Shown one piece after another: positions 50,790 to 60,460 of a stretch of DNA of 64,000 bases. The notes under the pieces are model-generated. The model searched no databases. It worked only from the letters and a program-made list of their open reading frames with translations, and was not told the origin of the DNA. The stretch's first letter is position 1. Every line of letters starts with the position of its first letter. Where the stretch lies: NCBI RefSeq assembly GCF_000424385.1, contig NZ_AUJU01000001.1, forward strand, positions 304,725-368,724, read 5' to 3'. This DNA is from Butyrivibrio sp. LC3010 (GTDB lineage: Bacteria > Bacillota > Clostridia > Lachnospirales > Lachnospiraceae). The position numbers and the translations under genes were made by a program.

Positions 50790-51317
50790 ATGAAGAAATC
50801 AATAATTAGTCTTTTAATAGCATTCGCTGTTGCAATTACCATATTTGGAACTACATCTGTGAGCACTTTGGCATACAACAGTCAGTGCGCTAAGTCTGGA
50901 TGTACAAGGAAAAGGAGTACCGGAAGCATTTACTGTTATGAGCATAAGGGCGGATCTTCCAACAGTAGCTCATATTCCAGCAGCAAGAGTTATGCTTCTA
51001 CCACAAGCACAAAGCACTGTGCTAAGGCTGGCTGCACCAGGAAGAGAAGTACGGGAAGCATCTACTGCTACGAGCATAAACCTAAGGATACATCAAGCAG
51101 CAGCTCATATTCCAGCAGTAAGAGTAACACAAAAAAGAAGAGCAGTAGCTCCGATAAATCAAAGAAGAACTATGACTATTACGGAGTTCATGATTATAAA
51201 TCAGCCCAGGATTTTGCTGATGACAAGTATGAAGAGTTCTATGATTACGAGGACGATTACGAAGATGAGGACGAGGCATACGATGCAGCAGAGGACTACT
51301 GGAACGATAACCACTGA
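50790..51317 (+). CDS. Secreted protein with two cysteine-rich repeats
   Basis: AAGGAGG upstream. A signal peptide (residues 1-28) is followed by two near-identical units CAK-x-GCTRKRSTGSIYCYEH, separated and followed by Ser-rich linkers, and an acidic Tyr-rich C-terminus with EEFYDYEDDYEDEDEAY. Each unit has three Cys and one His, a possible zinc site. It is exported; its role is unknown. Confidence 0.8.
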   Translation: MKKSIISLLIAFAVAITIFGTTSVSTLAYNSQCAKSGCTRKRSTGSIYCYEHKGGSSNSSSYSSSKSYASTTSTKHCAKAGCTRKRSTGSIYCYEHKPKDTSSSSSYSSSKSNTKKKSSSSDKSKKNYDYYGVHDYKSAQDFADDKYEEFYDYEDDYEDEDEAYDAAEDYWNDNH

Positions 51318-51359
51318 ATAGTGTTGGGTGTGTTGTGGAGCTATTTAAGGAGGCATGTT

Positions 51360-51569
51360 ATGACAGGACCTTTTGATGATATGTTTGGAAATACACCCTT
51401 TGATCTTAACCATGATGACCATATAGATGGTGGCGAGTGGGCGTTTATAAATGATACACTTTTCTCAGATGATAGCAGTTCAAGCACCAGCGAAGATGAT
51501 GAGATTGATGACGAGCTTGAAATGGCGGGCTTGTCCAGAGATGATCTGGAGATAACTGCTGTTTGGTGA
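51360..51569 (+). CDS. Small acidic EF-hand-like protein
   Basis: AAGGAGG precedes ATG 51360. 69 residues with a standard calcium loop DLNHDDHIDGGE (D1, N3, D5, D9, E12). Lies 42 bases after the secreted protein gene. Confidence 0.7.
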   Translation: MTGPFDDMFGNTPFDLNHDDHIDGGEWAFINDTLFSDDSSSSTSEDDEIDDELEMAGLSRDDLEITAVW

Positions 51570-51599
51570 AGAACCAGACAGCATCCTCCCTAAAACAAT

Positions 51600-51626
51600 A
51601 GCTGCCTTGATGGGCGGCTTTTTCTA
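51600..51626 (+). terminator. Terminator after the EF-hand gene
   Basis: AGCTGCC / GGCGGCT hairpin and TTTTT. Confidence 0.8.
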
Positions 51627-51709
51627 TTTTATGCCTATATTGAAGGCCGCATCTGGGATATAATCTATAGTGGATATAAAAATATTGGAACGTGAGGGTT
51701 CGGAAAATG

Positions 51710-52162
51710 AGTAAAACGGCGATAGTTTATGCTTCAACACATCATGGAAACACAAAGAAAGTGGTGGATGCAATTGCAAGGGAATTTGACGTTGATCTGA
51801 TTGACGCAACAGCTACTACGGAGAAAGATCTGAGTGAATATGAGCTTATAGGCTTCGCTTCAGGTATCTACGCTGCACAATTCCACCAGCAGGTTAAGAA
51901 TTTTGCACAGGCTAATCTTCCTCAGAATAAGAAGATATTTTTCATAATGACAAGTGCCATGAATAAGGATTTTTCAAAATCAATGGCAGAATCCATAAAG
52001 GGTAAGAATGCTGAGATTGTCGGAAAATTCACCTGCCCCGGGTATAATACTTTTGGCCCGTTTAAGCTGATTGGTGGGACTGCGAAAGGTCGTCCTGATG
52101 AGAATGATCTTAAGGATGCAGTGGAGTTTTACAGGACACTTGTGAGAGTAGGAAGGCAATAA
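51710..52162 (+). CDS. Flavodoxin family protein
   Basis: 150 residues from ATG 51710 (GAGGG upstream). FMN phosphate loop STHHGNTKKV near residue 9 and the YELIGFASGIYAAQFH region are flavodoxin-like. A small electron carrier of anaerobic metabolism. First gene of a possible four-gene operon. Confidence 0.88.
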   Translation, partial: SKTAIVYASTHHGNTKKVVDAIAREFDVDLIDATATTEKDLSEYELIGFASGIYAAQFHQQVKNFAQANLPQNKKIFFIMTSAMNKDFSKSMAESIKGKNAEIVGKFTCPGYNTFGPFKLIGGTAKGRPDENDLKDAVEFYRTLVRVGRQ

Positions 52163-52171
52163 GGCAAATAG

Positions 52172-52759
52172 ATGATACAGTGGAAAATCAAGCAGATTTT
52201 TGATGGAGACTATGGATGTGAAGAATTGAAACCTGGAGAAAAGCCAATGGTTTCAGTTACACTTATAGATGATGATGGGAATGAAAAGTATGTCTCTGTA
52301 GAAGATGAGTGGCTAACAGATAATGAACTTGAAGTCGGGGACAGATGGCCTATTATACATGTCAGATATGGTGTAATAGTTGCTAATAAAAGAAGCGAGC
52401 GGTACATTATAGCAGCGTCAGATGTAGCGGAATATCCAATCGTGATCTCGCGTATTGCCGATGAGGATGATTCTTTTGATGATGGCGGTTATTATGGCCT
52501 TTATGATGGTGTTAAGGTTGAGCAGGCTAATGATATTCTGGATCTTCTCAGGGATAATGAGAAAACAAAAGCCAGGACAAAATTGAGAAAGACACTTGAA
52601 CAATTGGTCCCATACGTGGATGGTGTAGGGCCGATAGTGTTGGATGATCTTATTCCGGACGAATGGTACGATGCCTGGAAAGATATGGAAGGTATTGTGA
52701 CAGCAGAAAAGCATATTGATGGATACTGGGACAAAAACATTATGGAGATAGGACTATGA
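52172..52759 (+). CDS. Hypothetical protein, 195 residues
   Basis: Nine bases after the flavodoxin gene. Beta-rich N-terminus (IKQIFDGDYGCEELKPGEKP), acidic throughout, no membrane segment. Not recognised. Overlaps the next gene by four bases. Confidence 0.7.
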   Translation: MIQWKIKQIFDGDYGCEELKPGEKPMVSVTLIDDDGNEKYVSVEDEWLTDNELEVGDRWPIIHVRYGVIVANKRSERYIIAASDVAEYPIVISRIADEDDSFDDGGYYGLYDGVKVEQANDILDLLRDNEKTKARTKLRKTLEQLVPYVDGVGPIVLDDLIPDEWYDAWKDMEGIVTAEKHIDGYWDKNIMEIGL

Positions 52760-53142
52760 AATTTAGTATGTCACTTTCGAAAGCAGAAAAGATTATGGCA
52801 TACGACAAGGAGGGGCTTGATACCCAGAAGGAACGCGAGGATGCAGCCAAGGAAAGAATATTCTCGATTTTACCGGAGGATCAGAAAAAGGAACTGACAG
52901 CTCTTTTTGATGAGTTTGAGGAAAATAATACTCCTGAATCCAAGTTTGCGCATGCAATGGATAACCTCCAGCCACTTATGCTGAACAACAGTAACGGTGG
53001 AGGTGACTGGAGAGAGCATGGGGGTACCAAGGAACAGGTATATGGCAGACAGTCAAAGACAAGAGAAGGTTCGGAAAAGCTATATGAGCTTACAGATCAG
53101 ATAATAAGGGAACATATCAGTAAAGGAAACATAAAGGAATGA
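52756..53142 (+). CDS. Hypothetical protein, 128 residues
   Basis: Starts in the ATGA overlap with the previous gene and ends in another ATGA overlap. Charged, helical. Function unknown. Confidence 0.7.
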   Translation: MKFSMSLSKAEKIMAYDKEGLDTQKEREDAAKERIFSILPEDQKKELTALFDEFEENNTPESKFAHAMDNLQPLMLNNSNGGGDWREHGGTKEQVYGRQSKTREGSEKLYELTDQIIREHISKGNIKE

Positions 53143-54134
53143 GCAACAAAGAAGAATGGAATAGAATACTACAGATAGTCGGGGAGGAGGGATATCCTAC
53201 AGATAGCGAATTTGCAGATAAATGTGTAAAAAAGTTCAGTGTGATGAGGAATCTGTTCTATGTAATTTTATTTGGAGGATCCTTTTACATAATTCAGGGA
53301 GGAAGAATAATTCCTAATAACGATCTGGTATTTCAGGGGGTTATGGCTGCCATCATAATCTCTGCATTCGCATATATAAAGCAGAAAAAGGTACTTCATC
53401 TGGAATTAAACAGATATGCATTCAGAGAATGCTGGCCGGATAAAGGTTTATCAAGATATCTGAGTTTTGTACCAACAGCTCTGAGAAAACAAATGCTCTG
53501 GAGCGTGACACAGTATAATTTTGGATGCATTTTTTTCAGACTGGGCAGGATTGATAAAGCGGCAAAGAGCCTTGCTCTTATGCAGGAGTCATCAACAACT
53601 GCTTATAATATGCTTTTGGCTTTGCATTTAAAACATTACATAGCCTTGTATTATAACGACTATGATACGGTTATATCCTGCGCAAATGAGGCATCTGTGA
53701 TTTATCCCAAGGTGAGACATACAACCTGGAACAATAAAATATTTGGTGATCTGCAAATGTATGGTACATATGCTAATTGCTTCAAAAATAATGCTCCTCA
53801 ACAGGTATATTCTGTTCTTCAGTCGCCACAGGAAAGACCTATGGATGAAGTTGAAAGGCAATACTATCTGTACCGCGCAGCAATAGTGCTGAATGATTTA
53901 GAAAGCGCAGAGAGATTCAAAAGATATGTGATGGATAATGCCGGAACTACATGGTATGGGCAGGCTGTTAGAGAGAACTTTGTCCCAGAAAGCAAACCTG
54001 TAAATTATCCTGGATATATTATTAGAACGGAAATGCTAAACAGCCCAAGTAAAGTGGATAACAGCAGACTGAAATATATGTTACTGGGAGTGCTGATTGT
54101 TCTTTTGTTTTACATTGTACCTAGGTTGTTATAA
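53139..54134 (+). CDS. Membrane protein with TPR-like middle region
   Basis: 331 residues: two membrane helices at about 35-80, a soluble helical region with TPR character (LGRIDKAAKSLALMQESSTT, LNDLESAERFKRYVM) and a C-terminal helix. Translationally coupled to the upstream gene. Confidence 0.75.
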   Translation: MSNKEEWNRILQIVGEEGYPTDSEFADKCVKKFSVMRNLFYVILFGGSFYIIQGGRIIPNNDLVFQGVMAAIIISAFAYIKQKKVLHLELNRYAFRECWPDKGLSRYLSFVPTALRKQMLWSVTQYNFGCIFFRLGRIDKAAKSLALMQESSTTAYNMLLALHLKHYIALYYNDYDTVISCANEASVIYPKVRHTTWNNKIFGDLQMYGTYANCFKNNAPQQVYSVLQSPQERPMDEVERQYYLYRAAIVLNDLESAERFKRYVMDNAGTTWYGQAVRENFVPESKPVNYPGYIIRTEMLNSPSKVDNSRLKYMLLGVLIVLLFYIVPRLL

Positions 54135-54159
54135 GAGGCGGCAAGGATTATAAGATGGG

Positions 54160-54194
54160 CAGCTGTGGAGTTAAAAATCCGCAGCTGTTTTTAT
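54160..54194 (+). terminator. Terminator of the flavodoxin operon
   Basis: CAGCTGTGGA / TCCGCAGCTG, ten pairs, then TTTTT. Confidence 0.85.
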
Positions 54195-54562
54195 ATGGAG
54201 CAAATCGATTGACACTAAAACCATAGCTGTCTACGTATAGTCCACCGCTGTCGTATGTGGGAAGACCCCGGTTATAGATTTTGGAGCAACATTCACTATC
54301 TGATAAATGCCGATAAAGATGGCATGAAGCTGAAATAATAAGTGGACATCGCTGAAGTGACTGTCCACCTTTTTAACGGCATATCTTTGTGTTTTATGAA
54401 AATCTATACGGACGCAAAGGTCAGAATAGTTTCTCTCATGTCATCAATGAGGATAGTAGCATATCTACTCGTCAAATCCACAATCCATGGCATTAAAAAA
54501 GGGCTTCGCCTAGATGAAAATGAGAAATCATTTCTTCACAACTCCTTTTTTAACAGATTCTA
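54195..54562. other. Gap with small-ORF remnant and terminator
   Basis: At about 54270-54294 the frame reads FGATFTI and stops, matching the end of the small protein at 30519, so a second copy has decayed here. GTGGACA / TGTCCAC plus TTTTT at 54341-54376 is its terminator. No other gene is supported. Confidence 0.6.
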
Positions 54563-55927
54563 TTAGAGAAAGATCATCAGCATGACGATTGCAAAGCCTA
54601 CGGCGAAGGAAAGTGCACCTCTGTCGTTGTCTTGCTTAAGGGCTATCTGAGGAATTTCCTCGATTGTAGTATAAACAAGAGCTCCACCGGAAACTGACAT
54701 TATATAGGGTAGAAGTCCGGGGAATAAAACGACCAGCACAACTGTGATAATGCCCAGAAGCGGTATCGGTGCACCGGATACAACTCCCATAAGGAATGCC
54801 TTACCTGTTTTGGTTCCGGCTTCTCTAAGCCAAAGTGAAACATTGAGCGCTTCCGGTATGTTCTGGAGTGCGATGGCTATAGCCAGGACAAGCGCAACCG
54901 ATGATGATATCCATTCAGTCTTCATGAAATGCGCTGCGTAAATAGTACCAAGTGCTATTCCTTCGGGAACATGATGGATTACTTCCTTCAGAACAGCCTT
55001 TATTTTGGGACTTAATTTACTTTCCGGTCCTTCGGTTATATCGGAATAAACATGTATATGTGGTATGAATTTATCAAGAAGGATCTGGAAGATAACCCCT
55101 ACGCAAAAGCAGATTGTCACAGGTATGATTCCCTTATGTACATCGGTCCCAAAGCCTTCAACTGCAGGCTCTATCATTCCCCAAACTGCTGCTGAAAGCA
55201 TAATTCCCGAACTGAATCCAACCAGTACAGCTCTCATTTTGTCCGAGAGCTGAGCCTTCTGAGCATAGATGATCAGCGAACCAAGAAGTGTTCCGATAAG
55301 AGGAATCAGCATGCCAAAGATTGTCTCAGTGTCAGAGAGAGTATTGGCATTATCCAGATGTGTTATAAGTGCACGGAATCCAATGAACAATAAGATTGTA
55401 CCGCCCATGATCTCGGATCCTGCCTTGTAGCGATCTCCGAAAACGCTGCCTATCTTAACGCCTGCCATTGAAATGATACAAGTAATGACTCCGATAATGA
55501 TTACTGCTATCACAACATTGATAAGACTTCCTGAATCAATGATCTCAACCGGTACAGCTACAAAAGTGATGCCGACCGCCAAAGCATCGATACTTGTAGC
55601 TACAGCCATCATGAACATCGTCTTGACATCAAATCCGGGCGACACTTCCTCATCCGGACCAAGAGCTTCCTTGATCATATTGCCACCAATTAGTGACAGC
55701 AGAATAAAAGCTACCCATGGCGCAATCATGCTGATAAGCTTAACAAAATTCGAACCCACCAGATAACCTATAAGAGGCATAACTCCCTGAAAAGTTCCAA
55801 ACCATATGCCACACAAAAGATACTCTTTCTTTGAGACCTTGCCGACTGCAAGTCCTTTACAAATAGAGACTGCGAACGCATCCATCGCCAAACCTACCGC
55901 CAAAAGCAGTACTTCAAATAAGCCCAT
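54563..55927 (-). CDS. MntP-ZIP fusion, manganese efflux pump joined to a ZIP permease
   Basis: 454 residues. The first 190 are MntP (two repeats with GLAMDAFAVSICKGL and ATSIDALAVGITF), a manganese exporter. The last 245 are a ZIP-family metal permease with the HHVPEGIALG and ALQNIPEALNVS motifs. A fusion of the two families is uncommon. GGAGAT lies before the ATG. The gene is preceded by a yybP-ykoY manganese riboswitch and two terminators, which fits induction by excess Mn(II). Confidence 0.9.
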   Translation of the reverse strand: MGLFEVLLLAVGLAMDAFAVSICKGLAVGKVSKKEYLLCGIWFGTFQGVMPLIGYLVGSNFVKLISMIAPWVAFILLSLIGGNMIKEALGPDEEVSPGFDVKTMFMMAVATSIDALAVGITFVAVPVEIIDSGSLINVVIAVIIIGVITCIISMAGVKIGSVFGDRYKAGSEIMGGTILLFIGFRALITHLDNANTLSDTETIFGMLIPLIGTLLGSLIIYAQKAQLSDKMRAVLVGFSSGIMLSAAVWGMIEPAVEGFGTDVHKGIIPVTICFCVGVIFQILLDKFIPHIHVYSDITEGPESKLSPKIKAVLKEVIHHVPEGIALGTIYAAHFMKTEWISSSVALVLAIAIALQNIPEALNVSLWLREAGTKTGKAFLMGVVSGAPIPLLGIITVVLVVLFPGLLPYIMSVSGGALVYTTIEEIPQIALKQDNDRGALSFAVGFAIVMLMIFL

Positions 55928-55944
55928 AATCCATCTCCTTCAAT

Positions 55945-55985
55945 GAAAAATAAAAAGATCAAGTACAGAAAAACTATACTTGATC
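55945..55985 (-). terminator. Second terminator in the Mn-riboswitch leader
   Basis: GATCAAGTA / TACTTGATC hairpin with T tracts on the minus strand, between riboswitch and ATG. Confidence 0.8.
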
Positions 55986-55992
55986 GTTCATT

Positions 55993-56039
55993 CGAAAAAA
56001 TGACAACATGTATAGTTCTCCCGTAAACAACTATACATG
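55993..56039 (-). terminator. First terminator, riboswitch expression platform
   Basis: CATGTATAGTT / AACTATACATG, 11 pairs, then a T tract on the minus strand. It overlaps the 3' end of the riboswitch (ACTCATG), suitable for Mn-dependent switching. Confidence 0.85.
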
Positions 56040-56125
56040 AGTCTCGCAATTTAAAACAAGCCAGGTCAATGGCCAGTATGTTGACTTGCTACGTAAAAAC
56101 GCTTGCTACTCCCTCATGGGAAATA
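56026..56125 (-). ncRNA. yybP-ykoY manganese riboswitch
   Basis: Read on the minus strand it has the conserved parts of this class: GGGAGTAGC, then AGTCAACATACTGGCC, then CTGGC and AAATTGCGAGACT. Located directly upstream of the mntP-ZIP gene, the classical partner. Confidence 0.92.
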
Positions 56126-56236
56126 TGAAAAATCTTATCATTAAAAATATATGATGTCAATTGTAACGTCCCAGTGACTCTTTCTGATATAATAATTTCA
56201 AACGACTCAAATTTTTTTAGTAAGGGGGATTATAAT

Positions 56237-57226
56237 ATGTCTGACGGATCAAAATATGTACCGTATGAAGAGCGTACCGGAGCTGAATCTATAGTTTATT
56301 TCACCAGGGACTTGTCGCCCGCAGGAATTCAAAAGGTATATGAAAAAGTTAATAATGGCATTACAGGCAAAGTTGCGATAAAGCTTCACACTGGAGAACA
56401 GGGTGGCCCCAATATAGTACCTCCGTCCTGGGTCAAGGAACTGATGGATATGGAAGAGAGCCTAAAAAATGCCACAATAGTTGAAACCAATACTTTCTAT
56501 GATGGAGACCGATATACAACAGAATCCCACAGAAAAACTTTGGCGATAAATGGTTGGAATTTTGCACCTGTCGATATCATGGATGAAGAAGGAACGATCA
56601 CCCTTCCGGTTAAAAACGGAAAATGGTTCAAGGAGATGAGCCATGGTTCCCATATGCTAAATTATGATTCCATGTTTGTTCTAACTCATTTTAAAGGTCA
56701 TACCATGGGCGGCTTTGGAGGAAGCAATAAAAATATAGGCATAGGATGTGCAGACGGTCGCATTGGGAAGGCATGGATACATGCAAAGAATGGAAATGAC
56801 TGGGGCGTAGTGGAAGAGGAGCTCATGGAAAAGATCACTGAATCCACCAAGGCTACTATTGATCATTTTGGAAAAAACATTACCTATGTCAATGTGATGA
56901 GGAACATGAGCGTATCCTGCGACTGTGAAGGTGTTGCAGCTGAGCCGGTTGTTACTCCCAACGTGGGAATACTTGCGTCAACTGATATTCTGGCTGTGGA
57001 TCAGGCTTGCATCGACCTTGTATACGCAATGACTGAGGAAGAGCACAGAGCACTTGTTGAGAGAATTGAAACGAGGCATGGACACAGGCAGTTATCTTAT
57101 ATGAAAGAACTGGGAATGGGAAATGACCGTTATAAGCTCATAGATGTTGATAATAATGACATGGAGATAGACAGAAAAGAAGCTGTTAAGGGCCTTAAGC
57201 CTTTTGTAAAAATGCAGCCCAAATAA
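56237..57226 (+). CDS. DUF362 domain protein
   Basis: ATG 56237 with AAGGGGG upstream is preferred to the ATG at 56174. 329 residues with DUF362 marks: KVAIKLHTGEQGGPNIVPP, NYDSMFVLTHFKGHTMGGFGG and IGIGCADGR. Family members are linked to iron-sulfur cluster or redox enzyme maturation in anaerobes. TATAAT at 56189 is the likely -10. Confidence 0.87.
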   Translation: MSDGSKYVPYEERTGAESIVYFTRDLSPAGIQKVYEKVNNGITGKVAIKLHTGEQGGPNIVPPSWVKELMDMEESLKNATIVETNTFYDGDRYTTESHRKTLAINGWNFAPVDIMDEEGTITLPVKNGKWFKEMSHGSHMLNYDSMFVLTHFKGHTMGGFGGSNKNIGIGCADGRIGKAWIHAKNGNDWGVVEEELMEKITESTKATIDHFGKNITYVNVMRNMSVSCDCEGVAAEPVVTPNVGILASTDILAVDQACIDLVYAMTEEEHRALVERIETRHGHRQLSYMKELGMGNDRYKLIDVDNNDMEIDRKEAVKGLKPFVKMQPK

Positions 57227-57445
57227 TATCTTAAGTCCATGGAGAATTCTTTTATTATGATACCTGAAGATTATGCAAAAAGAGCATTTTTCGATAACTA
57301 TGATTATTACTGGTTAACACGAACCATCAAATGTAATATCTTTTTCTCAGAATGTAGTAGATGAGGGATAATATCTATTCAAGAATATCGGCATTCATTT
57401 TCCCATCCGGTTGAAAGATTGTAGCCATTATAAACTACTTTGTTT

Positions 57446-57988
57446 TTACTTTTGCAGCATATTCTCTTTTAAAGTTTCAAATATCACCCTTGCTACCAGT
57501 CTCGATCCAGCGGGTGAGGCATGTCTCCTATCCTCAAAATAAAGGTCAACTGACGGGTTCTTATGTATCTCTTCCCACCAGATCTCACCGACCGGAGCTA
57601 CAAGGCAGCCATGCCTCTTCGCAAGTTTTCTGTATCTTGATGACATCTCTTCTTGAAACTGCTCGTTGTTTTCTTCTGTCCATGTCATATAGTAACAAGG
57701 AGTTGCTCCAGTCTGCCTTATCCATGACATGATCTTATCTGCAGCTTCTTCCATTACTTCATACTCTCCCATAGGATGAGCCACATGCTGAAGAATTACA
57801 AAATCATACTCTCCAAACAATATATTGAATCTTGTCTGCTCATTCTCCGCGTGATAATCAAATCCCATGCCGCCTTTAGTTAGCATGGCAACCTGCATGT
57901 CTATGCCATTTTCTTTACATATTTCCTTAAAAATATTTGGCATATCATTGTAAAAGGTATGGCTGTTCCCAATAAATAGTGTTCTCAT
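57446..57988 (-). CDS. SGNH/GDSL-like hydrolase
   Basis: ATG 57988 with AAAGGG upstream. 180 residues: block I FIGNSHTFYND with the nucleophile serine, and the C-terminal DRRHASPAGSRLVA holding the Asp-x-x-His pair. Likely an esterase acting on a small acyl ester. Confidence 0.85.
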   Translation of the reverse strand: MRTLFIGNSHTFYNDMPNIFKEICKENGIDMQVAMLTKGGMGFDYHAENEQTRFNILFGEYDFVILQHVAHPMGEYEVMEEAADKIMSWIRQTGATPCYYMTWTEENNEQFQEEMSSRYRKLAKRHGCLVAPVGEIWWEEIHKNPSVDLYFEDRRHASPAGSRLVARVIFETLKENMLQK

Positions 57989-58036
57989 ATTCCGTTTCCC
58001 TTTTTTCTGTCTTAACAATATAGAAGATAAGACTTT

Positions 58037-59122
58037 TTATCCCTGATCACGAAGCGCCAGGTAAAAGAGCACCGCCTCCCTAAATTTTCTGGGATTTAGC
58101 CCGCTACTCTGGCTAATCCTGTTAAGTCGCTGCTGTACGGTATTTTTATGTAAAAACAGTTCCTCTGCGGTGGCGGCCAACGACATTTCTTTTTCATAAT
58201 AGATCTCAAGAAATTTCCTGTCTTCCCCTGAAAGTGTGGAAAGCACTTTGTCAGAGAATTCCCTAAATTGCTGCTTTGAAATACCGGAAAAGAGTATTTC
58301 CAATGTCAGTGTATCGAAATTGACATAGTAAAGCTCCTTATCTTTGATTGTTTTCAGTGCATGCTCTGCGCTTTGATAGGATTCATTACATTTATAAACT
58401 TCTACAGCCTTCCCGATTGCTGTCTTCAAAATCTCCCCATGCCCTTCGGCGAAACGAATAAACATATACTCCTTTTTATCAAATTCTTCCGCTTCAACCA
58501 AGCCGATAAATAGTTTCGGATAGTTATAGACATAAATACCATTTCTCATTGAGCTGAACAGAGCCTCCACCTGCTGCTCAAGTAAGGAGATATTCACGGG
58601 ATTATAGCGGCTGTTTACTTCGATCTGTACCATTCGGTAGGTTTGTTCCCAAACAATATTAAACTCCCTGAAGCATTCCCGCAGATAGTCCATGTTTTCA
58701 AATTCGCTGTAGATCAGTGAGCGGATCATGTACTGCTTCTTTTCATCTAATGTGCGATGGACAGCATTTAATTCCTGTTCATGAAGGAGCAGGCTCGCGA
58801 TTCGTTCAGCCAGCTTGGCAAAACGTCGAACTTCTGAGGGTTCGCCGGAAATACCGACCACTGCGATCACACGCATATGGTGGAACACCGGAATATTGAT
58901 TCCCTTATGAGTTCCCGGGAATTGCTCATCTGATTCCACTTCAATGATTTCTCCGGTTCGTGCCGACTCCCTTCCGATGTCATGGTATGTGTTCAGACGA
59001 TCCGGGTCGCTGGAGGCATAGATCATCCCATTGGTATTGATGAAGTTGACATGATGACCGCAGACAGCATGGATATTGTCGACAATCTGCTGCGCCAGAT
59101 TCCTGGAAATTGATGTGATCAT
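58037..59122 (-). CDS. cdaR: CdaR-type sugar diacid regulator
   Basis: 361 residues: an N-terminal diacid-recognition domain (residues about 5-130, AQQIVDNIHAVCGHHVNFIN, TGEIIEVESDEQFPGTHKGINIP with the last two broken for length) and a C-terminal PucR-type HTH (LAATAEELFLHKNTVQQRLNRISQ). CdaR proteins activate glycerate and glucarate use when bound to glycerate. It is divergent from the glycerate kinase and permease genes and should activate them. Confidence 0.92.
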   Translation of the reverse strand: MITSISRNLAQQIVDNIHAVCGHHVNFINTNGMIYASSDPDRLNTYHDIGRESARTGEIIEVESDEQFPGTHKGINIPVFHHMRVIAVVGISGEPSEVRRFAKLAERIASLLLHEQELNAVHRTLDEKKQYMIRSLIYSEFENMDYLRECFREFNIVWEQTYRMVQIEVNSRYNPVNISLLEQQVEALFSSMRNGIYVYNYPKLFIGLVEAEEFDKKEYMFIRFAEGHGEILKTAIGKAVEVYKCNESYQSAEHALKTIKDKELYYVNFDTLTLEILFSGISKQQFREFSDKVLSTLSGEDRKFLEIYYEKEMSLAATAEELFLHKNTVQQRLNRISQSSGLNPRKFREAVLFYLALRDQG

Positions 59123-59302
59123 GGTAAAACCTCCGGATTGCAGATGCTGTAATCATAGCTAATGTCATGGATGACATTTTATTTGCTAAACAATATATAT
59201 TTAATATTATGTGTAACATATCATAATGAAATTCTTTTGTCTATAATACATTCATAACGAAGCAGAACTGGAACAGTTAATCAAAAAAAGGAGAAAAGCG
59301 TC

Positions 59303-60460
59303 ATGAAGGTTGTAACAGCAATAGATTCTTTTAAAGGAAGCATGTCCTCCATCGAAGCCGGTTATGCAGTAGCCGAGGGCTTTAAAAGAGCAAACCGCAC
59401 TGTGGAAGTGGCTGTCCGCCCGCTGGCCGACGGAGGTGAGGGAACGGTGGAAGCACTGATCGAGGGAATGAACGGAGAACGACACGAGGTTGTTGTGACA
59501 GGTCCTTTGGGAAGTCCGGTGAGCTGCGCATACGGAATTATACGTGATACCATGACCGCTGTGGTGGAAATGAGCGGCGCGGCAGGCATAACTCTGGTGG
59601 CAAGAAATGAATTAAACCCTCTAAATGCGACAACCTATGGTGTCGGGGAAGTCATAAAAGATGCGATCAATAAAGGATGTAGGCGTTTTATCGTAGGGAT
59701 AGGCGGAAGCGCCACAAATGACGGTGGCGTAGGCATGCTGCAGGCACTGGGTTACGAATTTCTGGATAAGGCCGGAAGGCAGATTCCTTTCGGTGCCAAA
59801 GGCCTTAAGGAGCTTGAGACCATCACCGATACCTATGTAATCCCGGAGCTTAAGGACTGCGAGTTCATGGTAGCCTGTGATGTTACGAATCCGCTCTGCG
59901 GAACCGACGGCTGCAGTGCGGTGTATGGTCCTCAGAAGGGGGCAACTCCTTCCATGATCATGGATATGGATAAATGGCTTGGCTATTATGCTGCGGCTTC
60001 AAGGGAAAAATATCCCCAGGCAGATCCGAAGTATCCCGGCACCGGTGCAGCCGGTGGTCTTGGATTCGCTTTTTTAACCTATACAAACGCAAAATTACAG
60101 TCCGGGATCAATATCGTACTTGAAGAGACTAGTCTGGAGGATTATATCAAGGATGCCGATCTTGTGGTGACCGGGGAAGGTATGCTGGATTTCCAGACAG
60201 CCATGGGTAAGGCACCTGTTGGTGTGGCAAAGCTGGCAAAAAAATACGGCAAGCCCGTGATCGCCTTTGCAGGTGGAGTGACTGAGCAGGCTGTGGAGTG
60301 CAACCGAAACGGTATCGACGCATTCTTTCCCATTGTAAGAGGTGTAACCACACTCGATGAAGCCATGGACAATACAAATGCCAAAAACAATCTGGCTGCT
60401 GCTGCGGAACAGGTAATGCGGCTTATGCTCATAAATATAGGAGGAACAAGTCATGTATGA
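59303..60460 (+). CDS. glxK: Glycerate kinase
   Basis: 385 residues; GGAG upstream of the ATG. Family marks are FKGSMSSIEAGYAVAEGFKR at the start, RPLADGGEGTVEALIEG and VGIGGSATNDGGVGMLQALG. It phosphorylates D-glycerate to 2- or 3-phosphoglycerate with ATP. Overlaps the permease gene by eight bases. Confidence 0.95.
   Translation: MKVVTAIDSFKGSMSSIEAGYAVAEGFKRANRTVEVAVRPLADGGEGTVEALIEGMNGERHEVVVTGPLGSPVSCAYGIIRDTMTAVVEMSGAAGITLVARNELNPLNATTYGVGEVIKDAINKGCRRFIVGIGGSATNDGGVGMLQALGYEFLDKAGRQIPFGAKGLKELETITDTYVIPELKDCEFMVACDVTNPLCGTDGCSAVYGPQKGATPSMIMDMDKWLGYYAAASREKYPQADPKYPGTGAAGGLGFAFLTYTNAKLQSGINIVLEETSLEDYIKDADLVVTGEGMLDFQTAMGKAPVGVAKLAKKYGKPVIAFAGGVTEQAVECNRNGIDAFFPIVRGVTTLDEAMDNTNAKNNLAAAAEQVMRLMLINIGGTSHV

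Noticed and set aside
54342..54566. 74-codon plus-strand ORF before the MntP-ZIP gene
   Set aside because: Its first codons form the arm of a terminator hairpin and it ends inside the convergent gene; no RBS.
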